DNA from: Bacteroidales bacterium | GTDB taxonomy: Bacteria > Bacteroidota > Bacteroidia > Bacteroidales > UBA932 | NCBI GenBank assembly: GCA_017551425.1 | Contig: JAFZLQ010000095.1 | Coordinates: forward strand, 1 to 27,242 | Length of the DNA: 27,242 nucleotides | Reading direction: 5' to 3' | In this document: positions 24,599-27,242 of the stretch, piece after piece | Layout: the number at the start of each line of letters is the position of its first letter | Position numbering within the stretch: position 1 is the stretch's first letter | Notes under the pieces: generated by a model | Told to the model about the DNA's origin: nothing | Databases searched by the model: none | What the model saw: only the letters and a program-made list of their open reading frames with translations | Program-made: the position numbers and the translations under genes

Positions 24599-25769
24599 TC
24601 CACCCGCCCACTTTGGGAATCTTCCGGAGCAGCACGCAGAAAAGGGCGGTTCCGAAGAAAGAGATGAGCGCCGTTGCAATTATCTGCAGCGGCGTTGTCC
24701 ATATGCCCAGAAGGCCGTCGGCCCCGGTTCCGAGGGACGCGCGCAGCCATGCAGAGACGCTTCCCAGGATGAGCATGTGGCAGAGGTACATGCCGTAACC
24801 GGCCTTCGATACAGGCATGATGACGGCATTGAAGAAACGTCCGCCTTTCTCTATCTTGCGGAACAGGAGTATCCATGCCAGGGTCATGAGCGCCACGCCC
24901 AGCGTGTCGTTCAGCCATGGCCCCTCCCAAAGCGCAGCAAGGCCTACAGGGCCTTCTGCGGGGAATGAGCCCTGCGAATCGGCCCAGACCCTGCTGAGGA
25001 ATCCGCCGCAGCAGACTGCGAATCCGCCAAGGAACGCCGGAACTGCGACGGCCAGGGTGCGGCCCCAGGACAGGCGGCCGGCGAATCTGCGGAAATACAG
25101 CCCCAGGAGCAGGTATCCCACGAATCCGCTAAGGTAATAGAAGACGCCGTATGTGTTCCAGCTGGCCTCGCCCCAGAGCGGGAATTTTGCCGCATTGGGG
25201 ATGCCGGATGGCCCGTAGATTACGGGAGCCGCTCCGCCCGCAAACTGGCGTATCAGGGGTATGATCGTAGTAAAGAGCCAGATGCCCAGATATACCTGCA
25301 GTTCCCTCTTCCCCACTTTTTCCGCCCATGGCGACAGCAGCGGCATCACAAGGTACAGCCCTATCAGCATATACACGAACCACAGATGCCCTGCGGCGTA
25401 GTTGAAGTTGAGCAGCAGGTCCTTGAAGTTCTGCACCGGCTCTCCCCAGACAAGCGCATAGACTACGGTCCAGAAAAGGAACGGCGGCAGTATGCGCACG
25501 ACCCTTTTCCTGAAGAATTCGCCCGTTGGGTAATGCAGGGGGAACTGGAGGTAGGCCGATGCGAAAACGAACAGGGCCACTGCCGCCCTCGGGAGGGAGT
25601 TCAGCACCGCTACCCATATGGCATCGGCTTTCGTAAGGATGAGCGAGCCTTCGCCGCCCAGGTAGAACGGCTCGCAGCTGTGCGTGGCCATCACCAGGAA
25701 GCATGCGGTGACGCGCATCCAGTCCAGCCAGACTTCCCTGGTCTCCGGGGTGGCTTTTACGGAAGGCAT
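24591..25769 (-). CDS. Acyltransferase-3 family integral membrane protein
   Basis: This 392-residue polytopic protein probably transfers an acyl group, often acetyl or succinyl, to a cell-envelope carbohydrate. It opens with LDWMRVTACFLVMATHSCEPF, where His30 is the conserved histidine at the end of the first membrane segment. FFRKRVVRILPPFLFW (~85-100) is the second family signature, followed by AAGHLWFVYMLIGLYLVMPLL. About ten hydrophobic segments span the rest, including VSKAGYGMYLCHMLIL near the C terminus. Length suits the family. Its ATG overlaps the TAA of the upstream DUF554 gene (TAATG), implying coupling. No glycan-synthesis genes are nearby, so the acceptor cannot be guessed. Confidence 0.9.
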   Translation of the reverse strand: MPSVKATPETREVWLDWMRVTACFLVMATHSCEPFYLGGEGSLILTKADAIWVAVLNSLPRAAVALFVFASAYLQFPLHYPTGEFFRKRVVRILPPFLFWTVVYALVWGEPVQNFKDLLLNFNYAAGHLWFVYMLIGLYLVMPLLSPWAEKVGKRELQVYLGIWLFTTIIPLIRQFAGGAAPVIYGPSGIPNAAKFPLWGEASWNTYGVFYYLSGFVGYLLLGLYFRRFAGRLSWGRTLAVAVPAFLGGFAVCCGGFLSRVWADSQGSFPAEGPVGLAALWEGPWLNDTLGVALMTLAWILLFRKIEKGGRFFNAVIMPVSKAGYGMYLCHMLILGSVSAWLRASLGTGADGLLGIWTTPLQIIATALISFFGTALFCVLLRKIPKVGGWIS

Positions 25770-26455
25770 TACCGGAACAGGCCTTTGATGAGGAACCAGA
25801 GTACCGGAACCAGGAGCGCCGGTAGGTAATTGAGTGTCTTGCAGTCCTTTATCTTAAGCAGGGAGAGGCCCGACGAGAGAATCAGCACGCCTCCCACGAT
25901 TGCAAGCTCGTTGATCATGGTGCCCTGCAGGAGCGCCGACTCGGCGGCGAACTTCCCGAGCAGGTAGAAGAAACCCTGCCAGCAGAAGAGTATGCCGGCG
26001 GCTACGGCGATGCCTATTCCGTAGGATGCGGCGAAGACCATGGAGGTGACCAGGTCCAGCGTGGCATTGGTATAAAGGAAGGTATTGTCTCCGGTGGTGG
26101 CGCTCATGATGGGGCCGACGATGGAGAAAGTGCCCACGCAGAACAGCAGGCAGGCAGTGATGAGTCCGTTGGCCAGGCCTTCCCCGCCCCTGCGCGCGAT
26201 GAGGGCCTTGGTGCGGCCGTCCAGGTCGAGGGCCGTTCCTGCAACGCCGCCTATCGCCAGGCTAAGAATGAACAGCACCGGGAATTCGCTCTTGGGAAGA
26301 TTCTGGGTAAAGGTGCTCACGCCGAGCGCCATAGACGCCAGGCCCATGGCCCAGTACAGCACATCCTTGTACTTGTCTCCGAGCCCGCGCTTCAGCAGGC
26401 TTCCCACTATCGACCCCACGATGATGCAGGCGGTATTGACTATGGTTCCGAGCAT
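25769..26455 (-). CDS. DUF554 family membrane protein
   Basis: This 228-residue integral membrane protein has about six or seven hydrophobic segments. It resembles the DUF554/YdfK-type family: MLGTIVNTACIIVGSIVGSLLKRGL at the N terminus, then GVSTFTQNLP, a cytoplasmic-type loop DLDGRTKALIARRG, FCVGTFSIVGPI, TLDLVTSMVFAASYGIG, LLQGTMINELAIVGGVLILSSGL and a short basic end. The function of the family is unknown; a transporter role is only suspected. The ATG follows a promoter box by 8 bases. The stop overlaps the start of the acyltransferase gene, so the two are probably co-transcribed. Confidence 0.88.
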   Translation of the reverse strand: MLGTIVNTACIIVGSIVGSLLKRGLGDKYKDVLYWAMGLASMALGVSTFTQNLPKSEFPVLFILSLAIGGVAGTALDLDGRTKALIARRGGEGLANGLITACLLFCVGTFSIVGPIMSATTGDNTFLYTNATLDLVTSMVFAASYGIGIAVAAGILFCWQGFFYLLGKFAAESALLQGTMINELAIVGGVLILSSGLSLLKIKDCKTLNYLPALLVPVLWFLIKGLFR

Positions 26456-26463
26456 AACGGCAG

Positions 26464-26471
26464 CAAATATA
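26464..26471 (-). promoter_or_regulatory. -7 promoter box of the DUF554 gene
   Basis: The minus strand reads TATATTTG, 8 bases (CTGCCGTT) before the ATG at 26455. A nine-base T run lies directly upstream and belongs to the putative terminator of the preceding gene. No clear -33 element was seen. Confidence 0.55.
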
Positions 26472-26473
26472 AC

Positions 26474-26499
26474 AAAAAAAAATCTCGAACTTGTCGTTC
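26474..26499 (-). terminator. Short hairpin plus T9, putative terminator of the 160-aa gene
   Basis: On the minus strand GAAC, loop GACAA and GTTC form a small stem overlapping the TGA stop, followed after GAGA by nine T residues. The stem is only 4-5 bp, so termination may be weak, but the T run is the longest in the window. Confidence 0.4.
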
Positions 26500-26980
26500 A
26501 TCCTACTACGACTATACCCGCCACCAGTGTCGCCGGTATCCCAAGGGCCATTCCTATCAGAGCGCCTTTAATGTGGAACCAATAGTCATGGTAGGCTTCA
26601 GTCATGTCTTCTGTCCCTGGAATCACAAAATGCTTGTCGTGGCAGAACCAGAGGCAATCCAGCACCAAAGCATCGAACCAGTTGACCACAGCCCACAGGG
26701 CATAGCCAGTCAGTGCTCCGCACCAAAAAGAAGTGCTGCCATTCACATACTTGACCAGCAGTCCCAACAGGACTCCGAATATGGCAATGGCCATCACCTT
26801 TTTGACGTAGAACACCATTCCTCCGGGTTTATTGCCGGCATCCACCAGACCCAATTCATCGCAGCGTTCGATAATGGCTGGCGGATAGTTGAAGATGCTC
26901 TTGATTGGATTCCGGGACATCAGGAATACGAACAGCGTGAATATAGCGCATGCAAAAATGGATTCTAGAAGGAAGATCAT
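26498..26980 (-). CDS. Small conserved membrane protein, 160 aa, function unknown
   Basis: This product has about four hydrophobic segments (~2-22, 63-83, 88-108, 136-158) and no catalytic motif I can name. Conserved-looking blocks are FNYPPAIIERCDELGLV (~30-46) on a loop, NWFDALVLDCLWFCHDKHFVIPGTEDM (~100-127) and AYHDYWFHIKGALIGM (~129-144), rich in Trp, His, Asp and Cys. From memory these resemble small membrane proteins seen mainly in Firmicutes, which with the lower GC feel of this stretch suggests transfer. I could not verify that. It is the most upstream gene of the last minus-strand group, and a hairpin with a T run separates it from the DUF554 gene. Confidence 0.75.
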   Translation of the reverse strand: MIFLLESIFACAIFTLFVFLMSRNPIKSIFNYPPAIIERCDELGLVDAGNKPGGMVFYVKKVMAIAIFGVLLGLLVKYVNGSTSFWCGALTGYALWAVVNWFDALVLDCLWFCHDKHFVIPGTEDMTEAYHDYWFHIKGALIGMALGIPATLVAGIVVVG

Positions 26981-27242
26981 TGGCAGATGAAATTAACGAT
27001 GGCAAAAAACAAAATCCTATCTTGTACTGATTGAACATCAGGCCAAATATACGGGTTTTATTGTAAACTTTGGGCCATTCTTGATCCGAGACCAGAAAGA
27101 TACCTTCGGCGGGAACAATTAAATCCGGGGCGCGCAAAGCCAGCAGGCTGGTTTTCAGCCAGATATGCAATCTGCCTGCAGCTTTTTTACCGCAGGAAGA
27201 ACAAGGTTCTCATTGACAATCAAGCATTTAGCTTTGCGCCTC
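26981..27242. other. AT-rich stretch at window edge, no supported gene
   Basis: No convincing complete gene is seen here. On the minus strand a frame entering from the window edge reads RRKAKCLIVNENLVLPAV... and stops at 27155. A second frame starting near 27170 (LLALRAPDLIVPAEGIF...) has protein-like composition but runs into the 160-aa gene in another frame. They could be two halves of a frameshifted gene end. AAAGCCAG, CAGG, CTGGTTTT at 27137-27156 can fold as a hairpin followed by Ts on the + strand. Confidence 0.3.

Noticed and set aside
1..27242. tRNA, rRNA, CRISPR array, transposase, integrase or toxin-antitoxin genes
   Set aside because: I looked for cloverleaf-like, regularly spaced repeat and recombinase motifs and saw none, though weak or partial forms could be missed by eye.

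Overview
The window looks like a chromosomal segment from a GC-rich member of the Bacteroidales (phylum Bacteroidota), probably from a gut or rumen community; I cannot name a species. The evidence is a SusC/SusD pair, many lipoproteins with Bacteroidota-type lipoboxes, Mfa-like (fimbrillin), DUF3575 and CotH families, an almost complete absence of Shine-Dalgarno sequences, and repeated promoter boxes of the Bacteroidota -7 type (TAnnTTTG). No rRNA, tRNA, CRISPR array, insertion sequence or integrase was seen. There is no gene-free stretch longer than 300 bases; the largest is the last ~260 bases.

Layout. (1) 1-2978, + strand: the 3' part of a SusE/F-like protein gene, a 48-residue peptide gene, and a lipoprotein joining a Mfa-like domain, two SusE/F-like domains and an SGNH esterase. 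The first and third genes are close paralogues. (2) 3089-11157, + strand: a compact polysaccharide utilisation operon, susC-susD-GH30-surface glycan-binding lipoprotein, with gaps of 1-12 bases. It ends at a perfect 18-bp inverted repeat. (3) 11247-13391, +: a surface lipoprotein that fuses a GH18 chitinase to a tyrosine-phosphatase domain. (4) 13401-13673, -: a C-terminally truncated DUF3575 gene, divergent from a GH36 alpha-galactosidase (13736-15970, +). (5) 15981-22059, -: a CotH-kinase lipoprotein followed by rocD, pruA and a class I/II aminotransferase, closely packed. (6) 22145-24598, +: a GH51 arabinofuranosidase and a type I phosphodiesterase lipoprotein. (7) 24591-26980, -: a small membrane protein, a DUF554 protein and an acyltransferase-3 protein.

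How the genes may work together. GH30 (possibly the beta-1,6-glucanase type), GH18 chitinase and the SusCD import system would suit fungal cell-wall glycans. The locus also holds three extracytoplasmic phospho-enzymes: a phosphatase domain fused to the chitinase, a CotH-type kinase and a type I phosphodiesterase. That would fit phosphorylated glycans such as yeast phosphomannan, or a surface phosphorylation circuit; both are inference. The GH36 and GH51 enzymes have their own promoters and would remove alpha-galactosyl and arabinosyl side chains. rocD and pruA convert ornithine to glutamate.

The most striking observations are the GH18-phosphatase fusion, a series of promoters whose -7 box lies 4-10 bases before the start codon (predicting leaderless mRNAs), the nested palindrome at 11173-11216, and the short peptide gene at 700-846.
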